From Alistipes sp. (GTDB taxonomy: Bacteria; Bacteroidota; Bacteroidia; Bacteroidales; Rikenellaceae), in NCBI GenBank assembly GCA_017560305.1, contig JAFYOF010000016.1, positions 1 through 64,000 on the forward strand: DNA of 64,000 nt, given 5' to 3'. This document shows, one piece after another, positions 9,192-17,484 of the stretch (positions within the stretch are counted from its first letter, which is position 1; each line of letters starts with the position of its first letter). The position numbers and the translations under genes are program-made. Below the pieces are notes generated by a model, which did not search any database, was not told the DNA's origin, and was given only the letters and a program-made list of their open reading frames with translations.

Positions 9192-9243
9192 GACAAATAA
9201 TTGTCAAAATGTTTGGTTGGAATTGTCAAAGTGTGTATATTTG
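9192..9243 (+). promoter_or_regulatory. Rightward early promoter with operator-like repeats
   Basis: TTTG (9212-9215), exactly 20 bases, then TATATTTG (9236-9243): a perfect Bacteroidota promoter reading into the early operon. Overlapping it are repeated TTGTCAAA half-sites at 9201 and 9223. The first is part of an inverted repeat GACAA-ATAA-TTGTC (9192-9205). A repressor bound to these sites would block the promoter and lie next to its own start. Confidence 0.75.
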
Positions 9244-9283
9244 CACCATAAAGTTAAACATTAAACTTCAAATCACCGAAAAA

Positions 9284-9472
9284 ATGGCAAAGAAAAAGAC
9301 AATTACAGGCGAATTAGAGCCTATGAAGATTGGCGATAGCAAGGAGTTTCCTGCATCACTATGCACTACTGCAAGAAGTATGGCGAGTATGCTCGGTTTC
9401 AAATGGAACAGAACATACAAGACCGAGACAGACCGTGAAAGACGTGTCGTAATAGTAACCCGAACAGCGTAA
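9284..9472 (+). CDS. Small basic early protein, unknown function
   Basis: 62 residues from the ATG at 9284, about 40 bases after the early promoter. It is lysine- and arginine-rich, with the segment PASLCTTARSMASMLGFKWNR suggesting a helical nucleic-acid-binding fold. As the first gene of the rightward operon it could be a regulator of the lytic switch, but no family is recognised. Its stop overlaps the next start (TAATG). Confidence 0.6.
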   Translation: MAKKKTITGELEPMKIGDSKEFPASLCTTARSMASMLGFKWNRTYKTETDRERRVVIVTRTA

Positions 9473-9780
9473 TGAAAGGACTTAATAAGAAAGCATTTGA
9501 TTTGAAATTCAAGTCTCCACAATTTTTGGGCGATTATAAGCAATACTACTTCGAGTTTACAGGCAGTCGTGCAAAACTGAATGGAGAGTACTTGAAGAAA
9601 ATCGAGATACTTCGCCTCATCAGCACATACGATAACGAGTTAGCAATGTCATTGCTTTCTGAAAGGTTCATTTCATACGAAGATGTAGCAATGCACTTTA
9701 TGAGAGGTCTGTTTCAATTCTGTAATGTTAGCATCAATTCTGATGCGACAAGATTGAAAATAGCATTATTAAACGAATAA
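9472..9780 (+). CDS. Hypothetical early phage protein
   Basis: 102 residues, mixed charge, no membrane segment and no recognised motif. Translationally coupled to the preceding gene by a one-base overlap. Early-operon membership is the only clue to its role. Confidence 0.6.
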   Translation: MKGLNKKAFDLKFKSPQFLGDYKQYYFEFTGSRAKLNGEYLKKIEILRLISTYDNELAMSLLSERFISYEDVAMHFMRGLFQFCNVSINSDATRLKIALLNE

Positions 9781-9809
9781 ACAATTTCAAACATTCTAAA
9801 TAAATCAAT

Positions 9810-10007
9810 ATGGATAAGTTTATGAGCCTCAGCCAACTTGCAATGTCAATCTTTATGCTAATTGGCACAATCGTGTGGGGAATTGCCCACCTCATCAAAG
9901 GAACAATCGGATTATTCGGCTTCTGTGTAGTTCTCCTGTTCGTCTATCTGATATGGATACTCGTTCGTGAGAGTTATCGTGAGTACCAAGAAGAGAAAAA
10001 CAAGTAA
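9810..10007 (+). CDS. Small membrane protein, early operon
   Basis: 65 residues with two closely spaced hydrophobic helices (about residues 9-30 and 34-52) and a charged, helical C-terminal tail (REYQEEKNK). No family recognised. A 29-base gap separates it from the upstream gene and only 3 bases from the next. Confidence 0.6.
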   Translation: MDKFMSLSQLAMSIFMLIGTIVWGIAHLIKGTIGLFGFCVVLLFVYLIWILVRESYREYQEEKNK

Positions 10008-10010
10008 GCA

Positions 10011-10529
10011 ATGGCGCAGGAGGTAGGAATTGGTGCAGATGCGTTGGAGTTTGCCAAAGCAATATCGAAAGCCGAGAAAGAATTGAAATTAGAGGAGTAT
10101 GTACGCATTGTCTTCTATCGCAGGACTGAAAGCGGAGAAAGTATCGAGATATTCCGATATGAAATTCCAAAGCATTTCATCGACCGTTGGGGTTGGGTTA
10201 TTCAATGGCGCAGAGCAAAACTGATATGCAAATATCCTCGTGGTCGTGTTTACGACACATTCAGCACCTACTACCTGCAAGAGGGAAAGGATTGGGGCTT
10301 CACAGCAGACTTAAAGCAACTCGTAGCCCTCAAAGGTAAAATAACCCTGCAAGAAAGGAATGTCGCCAAATATCTCGCCTCGAAGCAAGGAGAACTATTC
10401 TTCGATAAAGAGAATGACGCAATGTTGCAGAAGATACTTGCAAAAGTTGAACGAGCAAAACAGAATGTAGCAGAAGCGGAACAGAGATTAGCAGATAAAG
10501 TAGAACAATATAAAAGAGAATTATTGTAA
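10011..10529 (+). CDS. Hypothetical early protein with C-terminal coiled coil
   Basis: 172 residues. Residues ~25-110 look like a compact alpha/beta domain with aromatic-rich strands (WGWVIQWRR). From about 135 onward there is a lysine/glutamate heptad-like coiled coil. Function unknown. Its TAA overlaps the next start (TAATG). Confidence 0.6.
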   Translation: MAQEVGIGADALEFAKAISKAEKELKLEEYVRIVFYRRTESGESIEIFRYEIPKHFIDRWGWVIQWRRAKLICKYPRGRVYDTFSTYYLQEGKDWGFTADLKQLVALKGKITLQERNVAKYLASKQGELFFDKENDAMLQKILAKVERAKQNVAEAEQRLADKVEQYKRELL

Positions 10530-10813
10530 TGAGAACACCCCCAATAAATAACAGAGGATTGAAAGAGGTAGCACAAAGGGTCTATGTGAGAACTCGTGAA
10601 AAAAGGGACAACGAAGGTTGCTTGGATATTCCTGCCGTTTCGTTCGATGAACTAAAACTGCCATTCCAGCACCCTCTCATTATGGATTTGAGAGATTTAG
10701 GCATCCTTGCCTTATCTTCAACAAAAGACGGTAAATGTGGGGTCGTTTTAAGAGAGCCTTATGCCTCACTTACTCGTGTGGAGTTCAATGATTTTCTTAA
10801 AAAACTATGTTGA
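10529..10813 (+). CDS. Hypothetical early protein
   Basis: 94 residues, soluble, no recognised motif. One-base overlap with the gene upstream and 6 bases from the gene downstream place it firmly in the early operon. Confidence 0.55.
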   Translation: MRTPPINNRGLKEVAQRVYVRTREKRDNEGCLDIPAVSFDELKLPFQHPLIMDLRDLGILALSSTKDGKCGVVLREPYASLTRVEFNDFLKKLC

Positions 10814-10819
10814 AGAATA

Positions 10820-11047
10820 ATGGGAACACCAAAAGGTAACGGACTTGTCGAGATTACAGGCGAGAACAAAGCAATGGATAAGGGTTGGTTCTGTATGGAC
10901 TTGATGGGGTTTCTTCGTGGCGTGGATTGGGACACCTTTCATTCCGCCTATCAGCAAGCCAAATCGGGTAACTGCCCTTACAAAGACAAATGCAAGCGTT
11001 ACGAACGCACAGTAAAGAAAAGAGGTCACCAATTAAGCATATTCTAA
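10820..11047 (+). CDS. Small protein with a CPYKDKC cysteine pair
   Basis: 75 residues. An aromatic-rich N-terminal half is followed by NCPYKDKCKRY near residue 51 and a basic tail. The cysteine pair could bind zinc together with further ligands or in a dimer. Function unknown. Confidence 0.55.
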   Translation: MGTPKGNGLVEITGENKAMDKGWFCMDLMGFLRGVDWDTFHSAYQQAKSGNCPYKDKCKRYERTVKKRGHQLSIF

Positions 11048-11049
11048 AT

Positions 11050-11190
11050 ATGGCATCACATACCAATCCCACCTGCGCCAAGTGCGTAAAGGCACACGAA
11101 CAGTTGAACGGTCGCTACTGCACCATACTGAAAAGGCTTGTGGAATACGCAAAAGAGCCTCCCTGTCAAACCACTAAACAGAAACAGTAA
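11050..11190 (+). CDS. Small cysteine-rich protein
   Basis: 46 residues from the ATG at 11050, 3 bases after the previous stop. CAKC near the start, then single cysteines later, suggest a tiny zinc-binding fold. The last base of its stop is the first base of the next start (TAATG), supporting it as real. Confidence 0.5.
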   Translation: MASHTNPTCAKCVKAHEQLNGRYCTILKRLVEYAKEPPCQTTKQKQ

Positions 11191-11462
11191 TGCTCACACT
11201 CAATTTCTCCGATAAGACAGTCACCTATGACACATTCGTTCACGATGTTGCCGCCTCGGTTGTCCGTATGCTTTCCGAGGCACGCAACGACCCCGAGACC
11301 ATCAGCAAACGACAGGCATACGCAATGTTCGGGCGTGGGAATGTCGATAGGTGGACACGACAGGGCAAAGTAGAGCCTTGCAAACGTCCGGGCAAGGTAG
11401 AATACCGCACGGCAGAGTTGAGGGCACTACAACGGACAAAACAGGATTATTTCGCCCTGTAA
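11190..11462 (+). CDS. Small helix-turn-helix (MerR/excisionase-like) DNA-binding protein
   Basis: 90 residues. The segment SKRQAYAMFGRG-NVDRWTRQGKVEP, followed by basic residues and a final strand-helix, resembles the winged HTH used by excisionases and small phage regulators. It is far from any integrase in view, so a regulator or an excisionase role cannot be separated. Last gene before a tRNA-like element and recT. Confidence 0.55.
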   Translation: MLTLNFSDKTVTYDTFVHDVAASVVRMLSEARNDPETISKRQAYAMFGRGNVDRWTRQGKVEPCKRPGKVEYRTAELRALQRTKQDYFAL

Positions 11463-11468
11463 ACATAA

Positions 11469-11549
11469 GGCTGCATAGAGTAATTGGGAACTACACTCCG
11501 GCTCGTATGGCATAATGGAGGGTTGGCGGTTCGAGTCCGCTTGCAGTCA
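11469..11549 (+). tRNA. tRNA-like element with an enlarged anticodon loop (possible tRNA pseudogene)
   Basis: 81 bases. The 7-bp acceptor stem GGCTGCA/TGCAGTC pairs fully (one G-T). A T-arm GGCGG-TTCGAGT-CCGCT is perfect, and the D-loop keeps A14, G18-G19 and A21. The anticodon arm is abnormal: the stem CTCC(G)/(T)GGAG encloses 15-17 bases instead of 7, giving exactly 8 bases more than the standard length, with CATAA at its 3' side. CCA is not encoded. No amino-acid identity can be given. Confidence 0.6.
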
Positions 11550-11588
11550 CAACAGACAACTGTATTTAATAACTTTAATATCAACATT

Positions 11589-12542
11589 ATGAGCAATGCA
11601 TTATCATTAGCCAAAGAGTTGCAATCAATGAAAGCAACCGATGTGATACGCAACGAGCGTGTGCGTAATCAGTTCATCAACGTGTACAACTCCATTTGGA
11701 AAGAGGGAGGTGAACAGGTGTACGAGCGTGAAGCAATCTATTTCAACTCACAGTTGAGAGACAAGGCAAACCTCCGTGAGTGCTCTGGTACATCAATCTT
11801 CTACGCCTTTATCGACCTTGCCGTGCGTGGTCTCACGCTTGCACCCGGTTCACAGGCACTCTGCTACCTCATTCCTCGTTCAATCAAGACAGGTGTTGAC
11901 GATAGAGGACAGGACGTGTGGGAGAAAGTATGTAACCTCACAATCTCGGGCTACGGCGAATTGGTGCTCCGCAAGAACGCAGGACAGATACGCCACGCCG
12001 ACAACCCTGTAATCGTGTACGAGGGCGACACATTCCAATACGGCGAGCAGAACGGACAGAAGATTGTGAACTATATGTCAGCGTTCCCTCGCAAGTCAAA
12101 CAAGATTATCGCCTGTTTCTTGAAGATTACACGTGCCGATGGTACTATCGACTACTCCGTGATGACGGAAAACGATTGGCTCCGCCTCAAAGGTTACAGC
12201 GACAAACAGAACTCTTACTTCGACCGCAAGACCAACCAATGGGTAGTCAAGTCAAACGAACTCTACGGCAAGGACGGACAGATAGACACCGGCTTCCTTA
12301 TGGCGAAGTGTGTGAAGCACGCTTTCAAGACCTATCCGAAACTGAATATCGGACGTGGCTCATCGCTCGAAACAGAAATCATCGAGCAGCAAGCACCCGA
12401 GTTCGACCCATACGGCGGTGTAGGTGCTGAACAGCCACAGCCTCAACCACAGGAACAACACTTTGCCCCTGCACCCGATATGTCAGCAGGTGTGACAATC
12501 GACCCTGCACAGCAGCCAAACAATGATGATGACACATTCTAA
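11589..12542 (+). CDS. recT: RecT-family single-strand annealing protein
   Basis: 317 residues from the ATG at 11589. An in-frame ATG at 11484 would run through the tRNA-like element and is rejected. The central ~200 residues match RecT: the conserved run around RDKANLRECSGTS, GLTLAPGSQALCYLIPR, and NLTISGYGELVLRKNAG, with the C-terminal GFLMAKCVKHAFKTYPK. RecT binds single-stranded DNA and anneals homologous strands during phage recombination and replication. The last ~50 residues are a Q/P-rich tail. Partner: the PD-(D/E)XK exonuclease gene downstream. Confidence 0.92.
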   Translation: MSNALSLAKELQSMKATDVIRNERVRNQFINVYNSIWKEGGEQVYEREAIYFNSQLRDKANLRECSGTSIFYAFIDLAVRGLTLAPGSQALCYLIPRSIKTGVDDRGQDVWEKVCNLTISGYGELVLRKNAGQIRHADNPVIVYEGDTFQYGEQNGQKIVNYMSAFPRKSNKIIACFLKITRADGTIDYSVMTENDWLRLKGYSDKQNSYFDRKTNQWVVKSNELYGKDGQIDTGFLMAKCVKHAFKTYPKLNIGRGSSLETEIIEQQAPEFDPYGGVGAEQPQPQPQEQHFAPAPDMSAGVTIDPAQQPNNDDDTF

Positions 12543-12554
12543 CACCCCATAACT

Positions 12555-13748
12555 ATGTCACAGGAATTAGTAATCGTAAAACAGGAGAATATACAGACCA
12601 TCGTGTCTGCCGCTCCTCAGTCATACCAAGACAACAAAATTTCACGTGAGAAATGTATTGAAGCCGGTCAAGCAATCCTTGCAGCCATTCAAGCACAGGG
12701 AATGACTGACGAACTCGACCAACAGGCGGCACAGTTCATTGAAAAGGCACGCAAGACCGTGAAGAAGATGAACGAACGCCGTTCGCCTGTAACCAAACTC
12801 TTTGATGACATCCGCAAGGAGTTCACGGCGATGGAGAACGCTATCGACCCTCTCAAAGCCGACACCATTCCATACCAATTGCAGCAGCTCCGCAATCAGT
12901 TCGCAGCCAAGAAGCGTGCAGAGGAGGAGGAACGCCGCCGCCGTGAGTACGAACGCCAACAGGCAGAACAGGCACGTGCACGTATGAAACAGGACATCGA
13001 GGAGGATTTCAAGGCACAGTTCCAACAACTCGTAAACAAGGTGTGCAACGACCTTTCAGCCATTGACAGTGCCGTTACGCTTGCCAATTACGAAGCATCA
13101 TTCAAACAGATTAAAGAGTTCTCATCTGCACTCCCTGCCGATTTCCTCTACAACCTGCACACATTTATCCGCATCCCTACCGGTGTCTCTGTTGAGGAAC
13201 TTCGCAAGGTTGAGATTGAGACAAAGGAACGTCTCGGCAAACAGTTCACCGAACAATACGACTTCGAGGTGGACAGCACAAAGCAGTACATCATCGACCG
13301 TCTGCCATCCAAGAAAGCCAACCTTGAACGTATGGCACAGGCTAACGAGGAGGAAGCTGCACGCATCAAGGCTGAAATGGAAGCACGTCAGCGCAAGGAA
13401 GCCGAGGAACAGGAGGCTGAACGCCGCCGTAAGGAGGAGGAAGACAGGCAGAAAGCAGAAATGGCACGCCAACAGTCCGAAATGGAAAGCCTGTTCGGTC
13501 AGCAAGCAGTTGTATCGTCTGGCTATCAGCCAAAGGTTAAGGTTGCACAGAAAATTAACCTCCTCAATCCCGAGGGCATTATGGCAGTCCTCTCTATGTG
13601 GTGGATGAACGAGGGTCGCACTCTCTCTGTTGAGGAACTTTCCAAGATGTTCAAGAAACAGATTACATTCTGTGAGAAACTTGCCAAAGAGGGTACATTC
13701 ATCGCCGATGAGAGTGTTGAATATGTCGAAGACGTAAAGGCGAAGTAG
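12555..13748 (+). CDS. Coiled-coil phage protein between recT and exonuclease
   Basis: 397 residues. Long Lys/Glu/Arg-rich coiled coils occupy about 120-150 and 265-320, with globular parts at 1-110, 160-240 and 335-397. The C-terminal part has the feel of a small helical DNA-binding domain. It lies in the recombination block 12 bases after recT, where related phages often keep an SSB-, Gam- or Erf-like accessory. No family is recognised with confidence, so a recombination accessory role is inference. Confidence 0.6.
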   Translation: MSQELVIVKQENIQTIVSAAPQSYQDNKISREKCIEAGQAILAAIQAQGMTDELDQQAAQFIEKARKTVKKMNERRSPVTKLFDDIRKEFTAMENAIDPLKADTIPYQLQQLRNQFAAKKRAEEEERRRREYERQQAEQARARMKQDIEEDFKAQFQQLVNKVCNDLSAIDSAVTLANYEASFKQIKEFSSALPADFLYNLHTFIRIPTGVSVEELRKVEIETKERLGKQFTEQYDFEVDSTKQYIIDRLPSKKANLERMAQANEEEAARIKAEMEARQRKEAEEQEAERRRKEEEDRQKAEMARQQSEMESLFGQQAVVSSGYQPKVKVAQKINLLNPEGIMAVLSMWWMNEGRTLSVEELSKMFKKQITFCEKLAKEGTFIADESVEYVEDVKAK

Positions 13749-13750
13749 CT

Positions 13751-14074
13751 ATGTTCGAAAGTGGATACTACCCACCCGGAGCAGAACACGACCCACGTGC
13801 GCCGTGGAACGAGAAAGAGCCTCATCGCGTCAAATGCGAAGCCTGTGACGGCAATGGTTATCACTACTACGCCTACAACTTCGAGAAAGACGAGGAGACC
13901 GAATGTACCGTCCACACTTGGAATGCTCTCCCCGAGACCGAGGAACAAGCACGTGCCCTCCGCCAACACTATATACGAGGTGAGAAAGAAATATGCGAGG
14001 TATGTGATGGTGAAGGCGAGGTAGAATACGAAGAAGATTACGAACCCGACTACGATGATTACTATGAGCGATAA
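13751..14074 (+). CDS. DnaJ-type zinc-finger-like small protein
   Basis: 107 residues. Two CxxCxGxG modules are present, CEACDGNG near residue 29 and CEVCDGEG near 82, the zinc-binding repeat of DnaJ cysteine-rich domains. The tail is strongly acidic (DYEPDYDDYYER). In phages such proteins are usually of unknown role. It overlaps the exonuclease gene by 11 bases. Confidence 0.65.
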   Translation: MFESGYYPPGAEHDPRAPWNEKEPHRVKCEACDGNGYHYYAYNFEKDEETECTVHTWNALPETEEQARALRQHYIRGEKEICEVCDGEGEVEYEEDYEPDYDDYYER

Positions 14075-14714
14075 CTATTACAGCAGAAGTGAGGTCAGTA
14101 ACTCTGACCTCACGGAACTGAAAAACATCTTGCACCCACGTATGCAGTTTGGCGACAAGGAAGCTGCTTTCCGCTTCGGCTCGTTAGTCGATGCAATCAT
14201 AACAGAGCCGTCAAAGGTGGACTACTACCGCTTAACTGTGGACGATGTGCTATACAGCGAAGATGAGTTCCGACACGCACAGGAAATGCAAAAAGCACTC
14301 CGTATGGAGGCTCGCAAAGATGCGTTCCTCGCCAAAGTTCTTGAATGTGCCGAAACGCAACGGTTTATGGTCAATAAGGCACAGCAGTTCACATACTGCG
14401 ATTTCCCCTTCACACTCGATACCCGTTGCAAATGGGATTGGTGGCTCGGTGCTTTCGGTGGCGACCTCAAAACAACATTTGCTGCCTCACAACAGCAATT
14501 CGAGGAGGCGGTTGATTTCTTCGATTGGGACAGAAGCCGTGCCTGGTATATGGACATCGCCAAAAGCGACCGTGATTTCATCTACGCTATCAGCAAGAAG
14601 AACTGCAAGATATTTAAGAAGTTCATCACTCGTGGCGATGAGGTCTATAATCGAGGTCGTGAGAAGTATGAAGAATTGGCATTTCAGTATTGGTGTTTAA
14701 CCCCTCAAATATAA
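14064..14714 (+). CDS. PD-(D/E)XK exonuclease, RecE/DUF3799-like
   Basis: 216 residues from the ATG at 14064 (an ATG three codons upstream is also possible). The sequence opens with a segment SNSDLTELKNILHP typical of phage RecE-type exonucleases, then FRFGSLVDAIITEP. The active-site strand is visible as GGDLKTT near residue 140 (D-x-K), and a KSDRDFIYAISKK strand follows. Such enzymes degrade double-stranded DNA to expose the strand that RecT binds. Context next to recT supports this. Confidence 0.82.
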   Translation: MSDNYYSRSEVSNSDLTELKNILHPRMQFGDKEAAFRFGSLVDAIITEPSKVDYYRLTVDDVLYSEDEFRHAQEMQKALRMEARKDAFLAKVLECAETQRFMVNKAQQFTYCDFPFTLDTRCKWDWWLGAFGGDLKTTFAASQQQFEEAVDFFDWDRSRAWYMDIAKSDRDFIYAISKKNCKIFKKFITRGDEVYNRGREKYEELAFQYWCLTPQI

Positions 14715-14718
14715 GCCT

Positions 14719-15156
14719 ATGGACATCATCTGCAAGGTAACGCCCTACGGTCTTGTGCCGCTCTATGACAGCGACCTCGATTTGAAAAAGCGGCTCAAAG
14801 TCGGCTCAACGGTCAAATGCAAGGTAAGCAACCCACGTAACTACGAGCATCACAAAAAGTTCTTTGCGTTGGTGCGCCTCACGTTCGACAACTTGCCGTC
14901 CAATCTTGCAGAGCATTGGCGAGTACATAACGAGGAAGATATGCTGCGCCGCTTCAAGCGTGATTTGGGCTATTACACCTCAACCCTCAACGAACGAGGC
15001 GAACGAGAGATAGAATACCAAAGCATATCATTTGCCGCTATGGAACAGCACGAGTTTGAACGCTTCTACAATCAGTGCATCGACCTTGTGCTACACAAGT
15101 ACATCAAAGGGATAGACAAACAAGATTTAATAACAGAGATAGAGAATTTCAAATGA
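14719..15156 (+). CDS. DUF1367-like phage recombination-region protein
   Basis: 145 residues. The N-terminal part (LKKRLKVGSTVKCKVSNPRN) and the following HHKKFFALVRLTFDN resemble DUF1367, a phage family found near recombination and replication genes. No catalytic motif is obvious. Its TGA overlaps the ATG of the helicase gene (ATGA). Confidence 0.6.
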   Translation: MDIICKVTPYGLVPLYDSDLDLKKRLKVGSTVKCKVSNPRNYEHHKKFFALVRLTFDNLPSNLAEHWRVHNEEDMLRRFKRDLGYYTSTLNERGEREIEYQSISFAAMEQHEFERFYNQCIDLVLHKYIKGIDKQDLITEIENFK

Positions 15157-16592
15157 GCAATACACTTAAACATAACCTGCGTGTCGAGCCTTACGAATAC
15201 CAACGTGAGGGCATCTGCTTCGGGTTGCAACATAAGCGTATCATCATCGGCGATGAACCGGGATTGGGCAAGACCTTGCAGAGTATCGGCATTGTCGATA
15301 CCGCCAACGCTTATCCCTGCCTTGTTATCTGCCCCTCATCACTCAAGATAAATTGGCAACGTGAGTTTCACAAGTTCACAGACAAGTCCGCTGTTGTGCT
15401 CGACAACAATGTCCGCACCACTTGGGGCTACCTGCTTACAATGGGCGTGCATCAGGTCGCCATAGTCAATTACGAAAGCCTCCGCAAATACTTCGTGTGG
15501 GACATCAAGGGTGATGGCAAACAGTTCCGACTGAAAGATGTCGTGTTCTGTCCGCAGATTACAGCGTTCAAGTCCATAATCATTGATGAGAGCCACCGTG
15601 TCAAAGACCCCTCGGCACAGCAAACCATCTTCACAAAAGGGTTGTCAGTCGGTAAAGATTGGTGCATACTCCTGTCGGGTACTCCTGTCGTAAACCGCCC
15701 CGAGGACTTGATAGCGCAGCTCTCCATAATGGGCAGGATTGGCGACTTCGGCGGTCGTGCCAAGTTTATGGCAGACTACTGCACCGACCCAAAGGACAAA
15801 AAGGCAGAACCTGCCGTACCTCTGTCCGTCCTCTCAAAGCAACTCTACGACACCTGTATGATACGCCGAGAGAAAGCAAAGGTGCTTCCTCAACTCCCCG
15901 ACAAAACGAGAGTGGACCTGTATGTGGAGATAAACAACTCCAACGAGTACAACCTTGCTGCTGCCGACCTTGCCGGTTATCTGCGTGAATACACCGAGTG
16001 TACCGATAGCGAGATACGCCGCAAGATGCGAATGGAAGCCCTCGTCAAGTTTATGACACTGCGTTCATTGGCAACCAAAGGAAAGGTATCACAAGCCATT
16101 GACTTTATTCGCACATTCCTCGATAGCGGAAAGAAACTCATTGTGTTCTGCTCGCTTCACGAGATTGTGGACGACTTGAAAGGTGCTTTCCCACGTGCCG
16201 TAACAGTTACAGGGCGAGACAGTGCAGTAAACAAACAGACTGCTGTTGATGCATTCCAGAACAACCCCGATGTAAACCTCATCATCTGCTCAATCAAGGC
16301 GGCAGGTGTCGGGCTTACGCTTACAGCCTCATCCGATGTTGCTTTCGTGGAACTCGCTTGGACGTATGCCGACTGTTGTCAGTGTGAGGATAGAGCACAC
16401 CGCATTGGGCAGAAAGACAACGTAACCTGTTACTACCTGCTCGGGCGTGGAACTATCGACCACACCATTTACAGCCTCATCCACCGCAAGAAATCCATTG
16501 CCAACGAGATTATGAACTCGGACGATGATATTCCAACCGATGAAATGTATTTCGATGAGTTGGTAAATCTGTTCCTCAACTCCTCGGGCTGA
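15153..16592 (+). CDS. SNF2-family DNA helicase/translocase
   Basis: 479 residues from the ATG at 15153, which overlaps the upstream stop by 4 bases. Helicase motifs in order: motif I GDEPGLGKT near residue 31, motif II DESH near 145, motif III LSGTP near 172, motif V around GVGLTLT, and motif VI ASDVAFVEL...AHRIGQ. This is a stand-alone SNF2 ATPase core without extra domains, a type common in phage replication modules, where it likely remodels DNA or displaces proteins. Flanked by recombination and nuclease genes. Confidence 0.9.
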   Translation: MSNTLKHNLRVEPYEYQREGICFGLQHKRIIIGDEPGLGKTLQSIGIVDTANAYPCLVICPSSLKINWQREFHKFTDKSAVVLDNNVRTTWGYLLTMGVHQVAIVNYESLRKYFVWDIKGDGKQFRLKDVVFCPQITAFKSIIIDESHRVKDPSAQQTIFTKGLSVGKDWCILLSGTPVVNRPEDLIAQLSIMGRIGDFGGRAKFMADYCTDPKDKKAEPAVPLSVLSKQLYDTCMIRREKAKVLPQLPDKTRVDLYVEINNSNEYNLAAADLAGYLREYTECTDSEIRRKMRMEALVKFMTLRSLATKGKVSQAIDFIRTFLDSGKKLIVFCSLHEIVDDLKGAFPRAVTVTGRDSAVNKQTAVDAFQNNPDVNLIICSIKAAGVGLTLTASSDVAFVELAWTYADCCQCEDRAHRIGQKDNVTCYYLLGRGTIDHTIYSLIHRKKSIANEIMNSDDDIPTDEMYFDELVNLFLNSSG

Positions 16593-16593
16593 T

Positions 16594-16773
16594 ATGGAGA
16601 TAAGCAAAACCGATGTGCAGAAGATTATCAAGTATTTCGATGACGCTGCCAAAGTATATGACACCCTGCCCGGACAACGAAACGTCTGCCGTGCTTGGGT
16701 ATTGAGACAAATGATTAGAAAGTTAGAAAAACGATTATTCACCTTTAATTCAGTTCAAAATGAAAAAAAATGA
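16594..16773 (+). CDS. Small helical protein, unknown function
   Basis: 59 residues, ATG 2 bases after the helicase stop, and the end overlaps the HU gene by 14 bases. Two helices with a KIIKYFDDAAKVYDTLPG start and a basic helix (RQMIRKLEKR). No function known. Confidence 0.6.
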   Translation: MEISKTDVQKIIKYFDDAAKVYDTLPGQRNVCRAWVLRQMIRKLEKRLFTFNSVQNEKK

Positions 16774-17041
16774 CATCGTTGATTACGTTATCAACAACAC
16801 GACATTAAGTCGTTCACAGGCAATCGCCGCTACCGAAGCCGTAGTAGAGGCTATCAGTCAGTCTCTCGTCAAGGGCGAAAGCGTATTCATTCGTGGTTTC
16901 GCCACCATCAAGGCTGTGACTACCGCACCCAAAAAGGCACGCAACATCAGTAAGGGTGTAACCGTGTCCATTCCGGCAAAGAACACCGCCAAACTCGTGT
17001 TAAGTAAAGAATTGAAAGAACGAATGAACTTGAAAGAATGA
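16760..17041 (+). CDS. HU/IHF-family DNA-binding protein
   Basis: 93 residues, the family length. It starts MKKNDIVDYV and has the helix-helix-strand order of HU, with the FIRGFATIKAV strand preceding the DNA-gripping arm. The arm lacks the usual R-N-P-x-T motif (here KKARNISKGVTVSIP), so it is divergent. Probable role: bending or packing phage DNA during replication or recombination. Its end overlaps the next gene by 4 bases. Confidence 0.85.
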   Translation: MKKNDIVDYVINNTTLSRSQAIAATEAVVEAISQSLVKGESVFIRGFATIKAVTTAPKKARNISKGVTVSIPAKNTAKLVLSKELKERMNLKE

Positions 17042-17484
17042 TGCACGCATATTTCCTCTCAACCGTCCGTTACGACAAGGTTATGGAAAACGGACTCCAA
17101 AAGACAGTGAACGAGCAATACCTCTTTGATGCACTCTCATTCACAGAAGCCGAAGCACGCACCATCGAGGAATTCACACCCTATATCAGTGGAGAATTTA
17201 CAATCCCACAAATCGTGAAGCCTCGTATCTCCGAACTGTTCCTGTCCGATGATGCTTCAGCCGACCGCTTCTACAAGGTAAAGGTTTCGTTCATCACGCT
17301 TGACGAAAAGAGCGGAGCAGAGAAAAAGACCAACAGTTTCGTACTCGTACAGGCATCCGACTTCAAGAACGCTTACGACCGCTTTATTGACGGTATGAGA
17401 GGTTCAATGTCCGACTATGAGATAGTTTCTATTGTCGAGACAATGATAATGGATTATTACCCTGTAAAAGATGAAAGCAAGTAA
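17038..17484 (+). CDS. DUF4494-family phage protein
   Basis: 148 residues. Features match DUF4494: an aromatic start (AYFLSTVRYDKV), the central KVKVSFITLDEKSGAEKK strand pair, and the closing IVSIVETMIMDYY. Common in Bacteroidota phages and mobile elements, function unknown. An alternative ATG is one codon downstream. Confidence 0.7.
   Translation: MMHAYFLSTVRYDKVMENGLQKTVNEQYLFDALSFTEAEARTIEEFTPYISGEFTIPQIVKPRISELFLSDDASADRFYKVKVSFITLDEKSGAEKKTNSFVLVQASDFKNAYDRFIDGMRGSMSDYEIVSIVETMIMDYYPVKDESK

Noticed and set aside
11484..11588. Upstream in-frame start for recT
   Set aside because: It would place the tRNA-like element inside the coding region; the RecT fold begins at the ATG at 11589.
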